From: JBIQKZ01 sp044464765
GTDB taxonomy: Bacteria > Pseudomonadota > Gammaproteobacteria > Burkholderiales > Burkholderiaceae_B
Assembly: GCA_044464765.1 (NCBI GenBank)
Contig: JBIQKZ010000019.1
Coordinates: 12,266 to 76,265 of the forward strand
Direction: 5' to 3'
Length of the DNA stretch: 64,000 nt
Shown: one piece after another, positions 54,063 to 62,906 of the stretch
Position numbering within the stretch: position 1 is the first letter of the stretch
How the letters are laid out: every line of letters starts with the position of its first letter
Notes under the pieces: model-generated
Told to the model about the DNA's origin: nothing
Database searches by the model: none
Seen by the model: only the letters and a program-made list of their open reading frames with translations
Made by a program: the position numbers and the translations under genes

Positions 54063-54935
54063 ATGCCTCTCGCCGCTGATATTCACTCCTTCTTCGATGA
54101 AATTACCAACACGGTGAGCTATCTCGTTTCCGACCCATCCACCCGCCAAGCCGCCATCATTGATCCGGTGCTGGATTACGACCACCGCAGTGGCAAGGCT
54201 TCCACCACCTCGGCTGATCGCATACTAGCCGCCGCCCATGTGCGTGAACTGCAGATTGCATGGATTCTTGAGACCCATGCGCATGCGGATCATCTGAGCG
54301 CAGCGCCTTACCTCAAAACTCGCACAGGTGCACCTGTCGCTATTGGTGAGCACATTCGCGACGTGCAGCAGATTTTCCGTCCAGTGTTTAATTTAGACGA
54401 TGTTTCCGGCGATGGCAGCGAGTTCGACCGACTGTTTCGCGATGGCGAAACCTTTCATATCGGTGCACTGACCGTAGAGGTTATGCACACGCCAGGCCAT
54501 ACGCCTGCCTGCGTGTCCTACCGTATCGGCGACGCCGTGTTCGTGGGGGATACCTTGTTCATGCCGGATTACGGCACGGCTCGCACCGACTTTCCAGGCG
54601 GTAGCGCATACATGCTGTACCTGTCGATTCGTCGGCTTCTGACGTTGCCGCCAGAAACGCGTCTGTTCATGTGCCACGACTACAGGGCTCTGGGGCGCAC
54701 CGAGTATGCGTGGGAGTCGACCGTTGCCGAGCAGTGTCAGAGCAATGTGCATGTGCACGATGGCGTGGGCGCCGAGGCATTCACCGAGATGCGCCAGTCT
54801 CGCGATGCTACACTTCCGGCCCCCACGTTGCTGCTGCCTTCCATTCAGGTCAACATTCGTGCGGGCCGCTTGCCGGAGTCTGAATCCAACGGTGTGCGCT
54901 ATCTCAAGATTCCCGTCAGTTTGGCCGAGGGATAG
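54063..54935 (+). CDS. MBL-fold hydrolase, persulfide dioxygenase-like (Blh)
   Basis: 290 aa. Metal motif THAHADHLSA, later His in HTPGHTPA, GDTLF with bridging Asp, and CHDY near residue 200: the glyoxalase II/ETHE1-like pattern. In BigR-type operons this enzyme oxidises glutathione persulfide from sulfide. Divergent from the repressor. Together with the rhodanese this forms a small sulfide-detoxification module. Confidence 0.88.
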   Translation: MPLAADIHSFFDEITNTVSYLVSDPSTRQAAIIDPVLDYDHRSGKASTTSADRILAAAHVRELQIAWILETHAHADHLSAAPYLKTRTGAPVAIGEHIRDVQQIFRPVFNLDDVSGDGSEFDRLFRDGETFHIGALTVEVMHTPGHTPACVSYRIGDAVFVGDTLFMPDYGTARTDFPGGSAYMLYLSIRRLLTLPPETRLFMCHDYRALGRTEYAWESTVAEQCQSNVHVHDGVGAEAFTEMRQSRDATLPAPTLLLPSIQVNIRAGRLPESESNGVRYLKIPVSLAEG

Positions 54936-55134
54936 GCCAGCTTCCTATTTTGGCTGTGATCGAGCGATAGGGTAAAGCGGCGAGAGACGGTGCGGCTGAG
55001 GTGGCAAGTATCAGCCTCCCAGCTGGGAATGCCACCTGCTTCTATTGCGACCGAGTACGTTACAGAAGATGTACGTTCAAATAATATAGAGGGCAATTGG
55101 CACTGAGCGACACATTAGGAGAAACGACGAAAAG
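54936..55134. other. Intergenic stretch after the MBL gene
   Basis: About 200 bp with no convincing gene, RNA or terminator. It leads into the DUF2274 remnant, so the right junction of the sulfide module is probably located here. Confidence 0.35.
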
Positions 55135-55224
55135 GTGGATGTGGCGACGCTGATTCCACACATGCTGGAGCGGTTCATGGCGGGGGACAGGGGTTTTAGG
55201 AGGGTTGTTTCAAGCTATCCATAA
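55135..55224 (+). pseudogene. 3' remnant of a second DUF2274 gene
   Basis: The frame 55135-55224 reads VDVATLIPHMLERFMAGDRGFRR and ends at TAA 55222-55224. This is the C-terminal signature of DUF2274, as at 52940-53000, but with different bases and residues, so it is not a simple duplication. No start or N-terminal part is present. It overlaps the end of the convergent helicase gene by 15 bp. Confidence 0.75.
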
Positions 55225-58200
55225 ATCGTCTGGGCCGAGATAGCTAAGATCGACATCTCCAGGTGAGTAACGCGTTAGGGAGGCTCGGATGACGCCTCTG
55301 TGGTTAGGGTTGAGCGGATGCTGAAGAACCCCCAATTGTGAGCCGTTTTCGGACAATACGACTGGTTGACCTTCCCAATGGCCGAGTGCCACCGGAGTTT
55401 GAGGTGGCGGGGGCGCATCATACCAACGGACGTGGGCTTGATAGCGTCGCTCAGTCCACACGTGGTGTTTGTCGGGCAAAAAATTCTGCGTAAAGTCTAG
55501 CCATAGCGTCCTTGTTTCAGCGTTAGGCCAGTCGGCCTGTGCAGTGAAAGCCGCTACGATTGGTCCTTGTAGCCAAGCGCGGAATTGTAGGCCGGTTGTG
55601 AAGTTTGCATTGGTATCAGACACCACCTTGATAGCGGCGAGCCGAGAACTGAAGCCGGCCTGCATCAGGATGGAAGCGGAACGACTCATTGTTCCCGTTT
55701 CCACTGCGGGCACAGCCAAGCCAAGTTCATAGTCATCTAATTTTGATCCGTCCTCGCCTACCACGTCCCCATTCGCAATGGCACGGACCCGCAACGCTTC
55801 CAGTGCCCATGGCAAGTGGTAGACCAGGCCATTTTCAATGAACCGCAGCGTACTGGCTTCGTGCCCTGCAACAAGTTCTATGAGTGATTGGCCCGACAGC
55901 CAGCAACGTAGAACATCTCTCCAGTTATCTGGTAACGGATCTGGTATGAAGGGGTGGAAGGTGAAAACACGCTCTGCGATGGCGGTGATCGCCTGAATGG
56001 CGCTTTCGGTGTTAGACGCGAGGAGCGCGCTATTAGCCTGAATTAGCAAGAGGTTCGCTTCGGGTGCCACAGCATCGAGGGCATGGCCCGCTTCAAGCCC
56101 CAAGCCAGCCAAGAAATAGCCTCGACGAGTAGCCGATGTGGAACGCGCCCAGATGTAGCGGCTACGAGTTAGCAGCGTGGTTTTAAGGCTTTGCTGAGAA
56201 GCAGTGTCCATCCGCAAGAGGCGCCTTTGCCACAAAGACGACTGCAAAATCGAATCAAGTGCCATCTCGATCCCTTCATCGGGGACATCTCCTTCCCCGA
56301 TCAAGCTGAGGATTGCTGTATCGAGGGTCGCGATATTGCGTTGCCATTCCTTCAACGCGCGTTCACGCTTGTCAGGTTTTTCGTCGGTGACTTCGGGGAA
56401 GGTCCATGCATCGGCATTGTTGACAACATAGTCGAGCAGATGATTGAGGTCGCCGCCGACGCTGGCATGCATGCGCAAAAGCAAGGATCCAATGAGTTGA
56501 ATAAGGCCGCTTTCCATTTCGCGTGCGCCGAGGTCTTCGATCAGCGACACCCATTCGTTATGCTTCCTGCTTCTCGTGTCTTCAAATATTGGGAAGAGGA
56601 CCATACCCTCGACATCGACATAGGCGCGACCCGCGCGACCAATGACGTTCTTGAACTCCGAGACCTTGATCCGCTCGCCGTGGCGGTATAACGAATGCAT
56701 GATGATCGCGGTAGCTGAGAGATTGAGTCCCTGGGCATGAGTGGGTGACGAGATCGTGACTTTCAGGACTCCATCACGTAATAGCTTCTCAATTTCTTTT
56801 CGATAGGCTGTAGGAAGGGCACCATGGTGAAGCGCCACACCAAGTCGGAGGCACTTGAGAATGTCGCTGTTGGCACCCAGCCATTCCTCGCCAAGCGCGA
56901 TCGCTGTTGCTAAGGCAGCAGGATCAATCGTCAGTAAGGACTGTAACGCGCCACGTTCATTCAGATCCACAATCACTTCTGCGAACGGCTCAACACTTCG
57001 CCGTTCGGGGCAATAGATCAGGACGGTCTGACCATCGCCGACAAGTCGCCACGCTGTAGCGAGGCTCAGTTCTTGCTGGTTATCGGGGAACAGACGTGTG
57101 CGCAGCCTCTTGGGTCGGATAAACAGTGGAGGCGCGGCTCCGATGAGAAAACGGGGGACGAAGGGGCGCTCCTCGCCTACGCGAAGATTCAATCGTGCGG
57201 TCGGAGTGTTCCATACTACTTCGCCGAAGCGTAGTCGGGTAGGGCGCCAGTCATGCTTGATCACGCCACCGGGATGGTCACGACGGAGCCACGCGGAGAA
57301 ATCCTCTAACTGATCGCCATCAGGCAGTATGGCTGAGAGACACACGATTCGACGCTGATCGGCGTCTGGTCGCCTAAGAAGGCGTTGTATCTGGACCTCA
57401 TAGCGAATTTCTCGTTCGCCAGGACCGATCATATGCCCTTCGTCAAAGACGAGCAGGCCAACATCATCCAGTAAGGATGGATCGTTTCGTAAGGCGAAGT
57501 CGAGCTTTTCGGGCGTCGCAACGACGATATTTCGTCCGCGTATCGCGTCTTCATCGAAACTAGAGACTCCAATGCTGCCATAGAGTGCCGATATGGTTTT
57601 CCCAAGCGGTCCAAAGGTGCGCTGGAGGGTGCCTTCAGTTTGTGCAGATAGGGCGCGGAGGGGGGTGATAAACATGACTCGCCGGTCTTCGGCCAGACAG
57701 CGGAGGATGCAAAGTTCAGCGACTCGTGTCTTTCCCGCACTGGTTGGAAGCGACACAACAAGATCGTCCTTTTGATCTGCAGCGCGTGTCGCAGCCGTGA
57801 TCTGGGAGGGCCATAGATCAATCTCGGCTTTTGGACGACGTCCGAGAGACGCGATGAAAATTTCCCGGAGGCCCATCCAGTCGGGCGCTTCGCCGCCGAC
57901 TGGGTGTAGTGGTACTTTTTCGTGGAAGGTGTTCGCCCAGAGGTCGGAGAGAAGTTGGATCGCTATTCGATGCGACCACCATTGCGGTAAAAGATTAAAT
58001 TCTGCACAAATGCTCAGGTTTTCCCGAAGTTGGCCGACTGCCCGATCGACCAGCTGTCGCTCACCCCGCTCTAGCGCAAGTAAGAATTGAGCTATGGCGC
58101 CGAAGAAAGTGTCCGTCAGGGCAAGGTCGAGACCTTCGAATAGGAAGTCATGTCCATCATTCTGTCCGTCACCGGCATTGTTCCCTTGCCCAAGGTGTTC

Positions 58201-58734
58201 TCGGAAAAGGCCTACGATTCGCGCATCGGAGCCCAGGCCGTTAAGGCGAAATGTGTGGATTTGATCCCGGAGGGCAGTGATATCCCGCCGCATAAGGAGA
58301 GCAAGAGCCTGTTCAGTTGGTGAGAAGTTCTCGTCGCCAGCAACGATCGCGAGCAACGAATAGGCGCGGGCTGATAGGTGTGCGAGATGGTAGCCAGCGG
58401 CCGCCATGACAAAGTGAAAGTCCCGATCCGCTTCTTGGTTGGTGCCTTTCGCGATAACTGCCTCAAGAGCGGTTGCTGCTTGTTCGAAAGCTAAACGTGC
58501 CTGAATCCGTTCCCCATCCATTTCCAAGAGTCGTAAGCCAAGATCAAGAAGTACATAGCCGTAGCTGTGAAGATCGAAACTGAGTTGGGATGAAAAGGCT
58601 GGCGCGTCAGCTGGTAGAACACCATCTCGCCAGATCATAGCCCGGGCTTGACCGCGTGCGATCAGTCGACCACGGAACCCGGTGGTAGCGGCTTCGGTGA
58701 TGGCTTGGCTGATTGCCTCAAGGTTGGTTGGCAT
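55210..58734 (-). CDS. hamB: DExH helicase, Hachiman-like HamB
   Basis: 1174 aa superfamily 2 helicase. Walker A PTSAGKT (330-336), motif Ia TPLRALSAQ, DEGH box (431-434), motif III LSAILPD, and motif VI around NVIGRAGRAYVD. Helical N-terminal 300 residues and a 400-residue C-terminal domain are unassigned. Start ATG 58734 overlaps the hamA-like gene by 17 nt. A DExH helicase coupled to a small DUF1837-like nuclease is the Hachiman defence arrangement. Longer than many HamB, so an unrecognised related type is possible. Confidence 0.68.
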   Translation of the reverse strand: MPTNLEAISQAITEAATTGFRGRLIARGQARAMIWRDGVLPADAPAFSSQLSFDLHSYGYVLLDLGLRLLEMDGERIQARLAFEQAATALEAVIAKGTNQEADRDFHFVMAAAGYHLAHLSARAYSLLAIVAGDENFSPTEQALALLMRRDITALRDQIHTFRLNGLGSDARIVGLFREHLGQGNNAGDGQNDGHDFLFEGLDLALTDTFFGAIAQFLLALERGERQLVDRAVGQLRENLSICAEFNLLPQWWSHRIAIQLLSDLWANTFHEKVPLHPVGGEAPDWMGLREIFIASLGRRPKAEIDLWPSQITAATRAADQKDDLVVSLPTSAGKTRVAELCILRCLAEDRRVMFITPLRALSAQTEGTLQRTFGPLGKTISALYGSIGVSSFDEDAIRGRNIVVATPEKLDFALRNDPSLLDDVGLLVFDEGHMIGPGEREIRYEVQIQRLLRRPDADQRRIVCLSAILPDGDQLEDFSAWLRRDHPGGVIKHDWRPTRLRFGEVVWNTPTARLNLRVGEERPFVPRFLIGAAPPLFIRPKRLRTRLFPDNQQELSLATAWRLVGDGQTVLIYCPERRSVEPFAEVIVDLNERGALQSLLTIDPAALATAIALGEEWLGANSDILKCLRLGVALHHGALPTAYRKEIEKLLRDGVLKVTISSPTHAQGLNLSATAIIMHSLYRHGERIKVSEFKNVIGRAGRAYVDVEGMVLFPIFEDTRSRKHNEWVSLIEDLGAREMESGLIQLIGSLLLRMHASVGGDLNHLLDYVVNNADAWTFPEVTDEKPDKRERALKEWQRNIATLDTAILSLIGEGDVPDEGIEMALDSILQSSLWQRRLLRMDTASQQSLKTTLLTRSRYIWARSTSATRRGYFLAGLGLEAGHALDAVAPEANLLLIQANSALLASNTESAIQAITAIAERVFTFHPFIPDPLPDNWRDVLRCWLSGQSLIELVAGHEASTLRFIENGLVYHLPWALEALRVRAIANGDVVGEDGSKLDDYELGLAVPAVETGTMSRSASILMQAGFSSRLAAIKVVSDTNANFTTGLQFRAWLQGPIVAAFTAQADWPNAETRTLWLDFTQNFLPDKHHVWTERRYQAHVRWYDAPPPPQTPVALGHWEGQPVVLSENGSQLGVLQHPLNPNHRGVIRASLTRYSPGDVDLSYLGPDDLWIA

Positions 58735-59494
58735 TGGCGATCACTTGCTCGTAGACGGCGCCGATAAAGGCGGCATGCCCATCAACGTGGAGACCGACAC
58801 CCCATTGCGTAATCGGACCGGGATATGCTTGCATTGATTGCAATAGCAGTGCCTGAGGTGAATTACCTGAGAGGGTGAACAATAGGTGGCGTACGCTATC
58901 GATCGGAATCCCATGTCGAAGGAGCGCATCGTCGATCGCTTCGGCTAACGGAAGCTCACCGAGTTCGAGCAGCCTTGCAGAAATGAAGGAAAGGGCATGA
59001 GGGGAGGGTAGGCCGCCATCTTTATCGAGACCGGCCCGGGCTTCGGTTAAGGTTTGCGCACGCAAACTGATCCGACTCTTGGATTCGGTTTTCAGAAAGC
59101 GGAGACGTTGGGTGTCGGAATCGAGGATCATACCGATAACATCCTCACCGCGCATTGCCATATTACGGTGGTCTTTCCAGCGAAGCCGCTTTATCGGGGC
59201 ATGATAACCGCTATGGGCGTTAATCCATTCTGTCGCGTAGATTTCGCCCAGGTCGCCGGATCTGATTTGTGGTGTCTGTGGCAACAGGTCCGTCACCATT
59301 CTGGCTGCTTCTGTCTTCCCTAGACGTGCCAGTGCCCGGGCCACACGCTCTTCTGCTGCGTAGTGACCAGGCACGACGGCCGCAGTCACGTTGATTCCAG
59401 TGAAGATATCAGCTGGCCTGCTGGTGATTACCTTGACATTATGATTTCCGATGGGGGTGTCAGCGAAATCGCACCAATCATTGAACTGAACCAA
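58718..59494 (-). CDS. hamA: Nuclease, HamA-like (DUF1837 type)
   Basis: 258 aa starting with TTG 59494, supported by AAGGAG 6 nt upstream. The central part fits a PD-(D/E)XK nuclease: GDLGEIYATEW with Glu84, then NMAMRGEDVIGM (Asp118 in RGEDVIG) and LRFLKTESKSR with Glu137-x-Lys139. This matches the DUF1837/HamA layout by eye only. In Hachiman the helicase HamB holds HamA inactive until phage DNA damage or replication is sensed. 18 bp after the Mrr-like gene. Confidence 0.62.
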   Translation of the reverse strand: MVQFNDWCDFADTPIGNHNVKVITSRPADIFTGINVTAAVVPGHYAAEERVARALARLGKTEAARMVTDLLPQTPQIRSGDLGEIYATEWINAHSGYHAPIKRLRWKDHRNMAMRGEDVIGMILDSDTQRLRFLKTESKSRISLRAQTLTEARAGLDKDGGLPSPHALSFISARLLELGELPLAEAIDDALLRHGIPIDSVRHLLFTLSGNSPQALLLQSMQAYPGPITQWGVGLHVDGHAAFIGAVYEQVIANANQP

Positions 59495-59512
59495 GTTTTT
59501 CTCCTTACCAGT

Positions 59513-60385
59513 TCAATGTGGAAAGAGGTCGCGGACACGACCGAATGGTGAGCCGGTTTCAGCCGCGTGACGCACCTTGCGTTCGAGAATATGATTGAGT
59601 GGAATTTCTCTATCTAACGCTTCATAAAGGTCATACCCGTCCATGCAAATTACGCGCTTTCCGCGTCCAAAGGCCACAAGACCTTCTTCGCTGAAACCGC
59701 TATTGCTGACAAATAGACCACGAGTCCAGGCTGCCTTTTGTTCTATTTTTCCGTGAAAGGTATGAAGTTCGGCCACGCCTATGGGTTTGCCATGCCATTT
59801 TGCCTCGACAAGATAGGTTTCGTTGCCGAACTGAAAACTACCATCGACTTGCTCGCCTTTTAAACGGAATGGCTCGTGTGGTGTTAGTGAGTAGGCTTTG
59901 AATAGAGTCTGCAGAAATTTCTCGAAGGCATATCCCCGGGCATGTGGGTCTAGGGAGGTGAGTGCAATAAGCTCATTTTTGAGTAAATTGAGTGCAGACC
60001 TGTCGAATGCAGCAACAGGCTGTTGTCGCGGAGTTGAGGTGTTCCCACGTGTACCTTCAAGCTTGTTGATTAAAGCTAAGAGGCGACCGTGAGAGTTTTC
60101 AACGGTGTCGGCTTGACCAGAACGTTGCCGTAGCGCTTCACGATATTCCCATAGGGAGTTTAATGCGCGGATGACGGTCGCCTTATCCACTGTCTGAAGA
60201 AAACAGCGTAGACGCTTGGCTTTTGAGCTTCCATTGCGTGCGTACACTGGGTCGTCAATGTCGATGTTGAGCTCTTCGGCAAAAAATTGTGCAAAAGTGC
60301 GGTCGGAAAAATTAAGGACATAGCCGCCGCCCATATCGAATATGTCATCGAGGAGCATGATGTCAATGGAGCGGATGTTGGCCAT
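59513..60385 (-). CDS. Mrr-like restriction endonuclease
   Basis: 290 aa. The C-terminal half is an Mrr-type PD-(D/E)XK domain: YAFEKFLQTLF (Glu155), EQVDGSF (Asp181), YLVEAKWHG (Glu194-x-Lys196), then a helix starting LHTFHGKIEQK and GLFVSNSGFSEEGL. The N-terminal 120 residues (start MANIRSIDIMLLDDIFDMGGGYVLNFSDRTFAQFF) look like a separate recognition or adaptor domain. It sits 18 bp before hamA and 5 bp after abiEii, so it may be a third component of the same defence operon. Confidence 0.8.
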   Translation of the reverse strand: MANIRSIDIMLLDDIFDMGGGYVLNFSDRTFAQFFAEELNIDIDDPVYARNGSSKAKRLRCFLQTVDKATVIRALNSLWEYREALRQRSGQADTVENSHGRLLALINKLEGTRGNTSTPRQQPVAAFDRSALNLLKNELIALTSLDPHARGYAFEKFLQTLFKAYSLTPHEPFRLKGEQVDGSFQFGNETYLVEAKWHGKPIGVAELHTFHGKIEQKAAWTRGLFVSNSGFSEEGLVAFGRGKRVICMDGYDLYEALDREIPLNHILERKVRHAAETGSPFGRVRDLFPH

Positions 60386-60390
60386 GCATA

Positions 60391-61458
60391 TTATCCTTTG
60401 CTTTGGCTGTCTGATTGTTGGTTATGGTCGGTTTCATCAGCAACGTAATGATTTGCCATCGACTCGACTGTAGCGCATGCTTTTAGAAGCTCATCGAACG
60501 GTACTGAATTACCAATCATTATTTCATCGGCCAGCATGGCGCCGTAGTCTTGCTCTAGAGCAACCTTGGCTTTGCCTGTTGGGACTATTTTTAAATTGCC
60601 TGCCGCTGCGGCTGCATAGTCGATGACGTGGCCTCCAGCGTCCTTCTCGCTAAAGAAATATGATTTATGACGGGCCACTGCTATGGCCACGTCGCGGTCG
60701 GCAATGACCGAGGAAAAATAAGGACTTCGGGCAATTGCGGCCAGATCGTGCCAGTGCCGCGCGTAGCGTTCGCCACGAATTCGTCCCTGTGCGCAGAAAA
60801 CGTGTGCTGCTGTGGCCTTTTCCCAGAATGTTCGACTGACGTTCATTACTCGCGGTGAGGCAATTGGGAACACTATGTCTGGGATGTGCTCGGCGATATC
60901 GCAGGCGACGTCATGTATTTGATGGGGTTCCCCAGTGGCTCGGCCACCAAATTCCAGTGTGACGACTGGCGCAACATAACCTGTGCCTTGCATCAACGCA
61001 GGATATCGCAGCAGTAGCTTGTCATTATCTTGGCCAGCAAGCTCGATCTGTGCGTCGAGATGGTCTCGCTTCAGTGCCTGCTGAAGAACAGGCAGCACTT
61101 CGCTGATGATCCAATCAGGTAGCCGGCTTCGGACAGCCTTGGTCCATTTGTTGGCCTGGCTACGGCTGGTTGGTAACCCTCCGTCATCGCCAAGCAAGTC
61201 TGGAATCAGCTTGCGAATATCGTATGTGAGGTCGATATCTTCCGAAAAACGATCAATGATTTTGTAGACCTTGGAGAGTGATGTGCCACCCTTGAAGGTG
61301 AGGTCATGCGTTAATCGCGAGTCGAAGAGAGCGTGCAGAGCCCAGACCACCCAGATGTCTTTTTCCAGAAGATGGGCAGGGCGGCCTGATTGAGCGCGGG
61401 CATATTCCAAGGCTTCTCGTTGATCTGCTTTGCTGAGGTCGAAAAAGGATTCAGCCAC
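60391..61458 (-). CDS. abiEii: AbiEii/AbiGii-type nucleotidyltransferase toxin
   Basis: 355 aa, starting at GTG 61458 with a perfect AAGGAGG at the right distance. Nucleotidyltransferase motif FKGGTSLSKVYKII then RFSEDIDLTYD, and a conserved K in the HLLEKDIWVVWAL opening, are typical of the DUF1814/AbiEii toxins. Toxin part of a type IV toxin-antitoxin/abortive-infection pair with the gene upstream; the antitoxin stop overlaps the GTG. Confidence 0.85.
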   Translation of the reverse strand: MAESFFDLSKADQREALEYARAQSGRPAHLLEKDIWVVWALHALFDSRLTHDLTFKGGTSLSKVYKIIDRFSEDIDLTYDIRKLIPDLLGDDGGLPTSRSQANKWTKAVRSRLPDWIISEVLPVLQQALKRDHLDAQIELAGQDNDKLLLRYPALMQGTGYVAPVVTLEFGGRATGEPHQIHDVACDIAEHIPDIVFPIASPRVMNVSRTFWEKATAAHVFCAQGRIRGERYARHWHDLAAIARSPYFSSVIADRDVAIAVARHKSYFFSEKDAGGHVIDYAAAAAGNLKIVPTGKAKVALEQDYGAMLADEIMIGNSVPFDELLKACATVESMANHYVADETDHNQQSDSQSKG

Positions 61459-62047
61459 GCATGGCCTCCTTGCCAATGGCCTGAGCCATCCAACTTGGCA
61501 GACTGGCCCGTGCGGATGTCAGGGTTTGCCACTCGGCGCTGGGTAGGGTGCGACGCAGTGATTCCAGGGATTTTCCTGCGTGAGTTGGGCCCATCCAGGC
61601 CAGAGCACGCACTGCTGCGCCTGCTGGCCCTGAGCCCAAAGCCATCATCCAGCGTGGAGCATGCTTGACGAGCACGGTGGAATGACCAAGCGTCAGTTCA
61701 CGCGTTTTTCCAGATGTGAGGTAGACCTCACGGACGGGTACTTGTTGAGTCAACCCCAGGACATTGGCTGAGCTAGCACCATGCGGCACGACAACCTCGC
61801 CATTTTGTTCAGCCAGGGCCTGAATCACTTTCTCGGGAGAGGGTGCGCGCGAGCCAAACCGGCTAGACACCGGAGCGACGTAAGCGCCACGGGCGACACG
61901 CAGCAGTTTTCCTTCCTTGCTCAACCGGGAGAATGCTTGATCAATAGCGGAGCGACTACCAAGGTGCAGGAATTCCTTGGGCGACAGGACGCCTCCTTCA
62001 GGGAGGGACTCCGCTTGCTTCAGAATAGCTTGGGGTAGTGTATTCAT
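61451..62047 (-). CDS. abiEi: AbiEi/DUF6088-type antitoxin
   Basis: 198 aa. N-terminal winged helix (LSPKEFLHLGSRSAIDQAFSRLSKEGKLLRVARGAYVAP) and a C-terminal domain with VVPHGASSANVLGLTQQVPVREVYLTSGKTRELTLG, as in AbiEi/DUF6088 antitoxins that bind inverted repeats at their own promoter. Promoter-proximal gene of the five-gene defence cluster, so it may limit expression of all of them. Confidence 0.85.
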   Translation of the reverse strand: MNTLPQAILKQAESLPEGGVLSPKEFLHLGSRSAIDQAFSRLSKEGKLLRVARGAYVAPVSSRFGSRAPSPEKVIQALAEQNGEVVVPHGASSANVLGLTQQVPVREVYLTSGKTRELTLGHSTVLVKHAPRWMMALGSGPAGAAVRALAWMGPTHAGKSLESLRRTLPSAEWQTLTSARASLPSWMAQAIGKEAMRG

Positions 62048-62068
62048 AGTGTGTCTCTTTAGTAAGAA

Positions 62069-62097
62069 ACTATACCTCAGTATCTGACATCGTGGAA
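62069..62097 (-). promoter_or_regulatory. Candidate promoter of the defence cluster
   Basis: On the minus strand TTCCAC (62097-62092), 17-bp spacer, TATAGT (62074-62069), 22 bp before the abiEi ATG. The spacer has ideal length and the -10 is good; the -35 is moderate. Confidence 0.45.
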
Positions 62098-62196
62098 GTG
62101 AAAAGATTCCCCCTGAGCTACTAAGAATAAGGGGGCGTGTTAGCGTGGGAGTGCGCTAGAGGGCGTCAGTAAGGTGCAGCGAACTATGCCTGCACA

Positions 62197-62271
62197 CGCC
62201 AGGATATGCCATAAGTTGACGGTCAAATTCTTGGGACAAATTTGGGACAATTTAGTCGCCAGAATATGCCA
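62197..62271. repeat. Spaced direct repeats resembling a recombinase-binding region
   Basis: CGCCAGGATATGCCA (62197-62211) recurs as CGCCAGAATATGCCA (62257-62271), exactly 60 bp apart. Between them TTGGGACAA occurs twice (62231-62239 and 62242-62250), an 11-bp period. Further ATGCC copies flank. Such clustered short repeats resemble arm or core sites of tyrosine recombinases, but no integrase gene lies nearby. Confidence 0.4.
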
Positions 62272-62316
62272 ATCCATGCCCATAACAAGTCAGAGAGGGG
62301 TGAGGCGTATTTAACT

Positions 62317-62502
62317 CTAGTTTGTTGATTTTAAAGTGATATTCTGCATTTTTGTCCCGTGCTGCGACTGCTCTTGATCCACCATGGGGGTGTGGTTGGA
62401 AACGTCAACCTCTGGAACGGCGCGTGTCTCGCGGCTAAAGCCGTGTGTTTCCTTGCTATTCCCATTGGTGCTGGTCGTCTTCCCGTTGGTTGTCATTACC
62501 AT
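62317..62502 (-). CDS. Possible small hydrophilic protein, low support
   Basis: 61 codons from ATG 62502, rich in Thr, Ser, Asn and Gln, no cysteine or membrane segment. Starts with TNGKTTSTNGNSKE. The upstream TTAGGT is a weak ribosome-binding site. I do not recognise it. It could equally be non-coding DNA between the defence cluster and the region to the right. Confidence 0.2.
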   Translation of the reverse strand: MVMTTNGKTTSTNGNSKETHGFSRETRAVPEVDVSNHTPMVDQEQSQHGTKMQNITLKSTN

Positions 62503-62906
62503 CTATACCTAACAAAACATATCCATACTTACTACTTCAGAGTAGGTTTTTGGGTGTCGATTTTGCAATACCACGCTGGCTCAGATACGTTGTAGAAAAA
62601 CTTCTTGGACAGTGGATATGCAATGCGTGTCATAAAGGCTCTGTAGCCAGTGCAATACATTACCATCCTCGGCCATCCGGATTTGTTTCTGATAGCCAGT
62701 GTTTCGCCTCAGACTTCGACATACACTGCAGAAACGTAGTCGACGAGAGCATACGTAAGTATAAGATCGACAAGTGGCCTGTTATGGTTGCTACTAGTCG
62801 CAACTGCTGCGTGGGGAGCTTCTGGCGCGTAATGTGAGCTGGTTCGATCTCTGCCAAGGCCGCGAGGCTAAGAGTTGCCGACCAGAAGGCGGGGCAGAAA
62901 GAACGT
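62503..62906. other. Region without a defensible gene
   Basis: Open frames on both strands (for example 62445-62837 plus, 62660-62857 minus) have unnatural composition and no motif. No tRNA-like fold was found. The strand ends in a strong hairpin at 62907. Confidence 0.35.

Noticed and set aside
62445..62837. 130-codon plus-strand frame
   Set aside because: Unnatural composition (many Trp, Cys, Ser), no ribosome-binding site and no recognisable motif.
62841..62849. GGTTCGATC, which looks like a tRNA T-loop
   Set aside because: The flanking bases do not form a T stem and no acceptor, D or anticodon arms can be folded around it.
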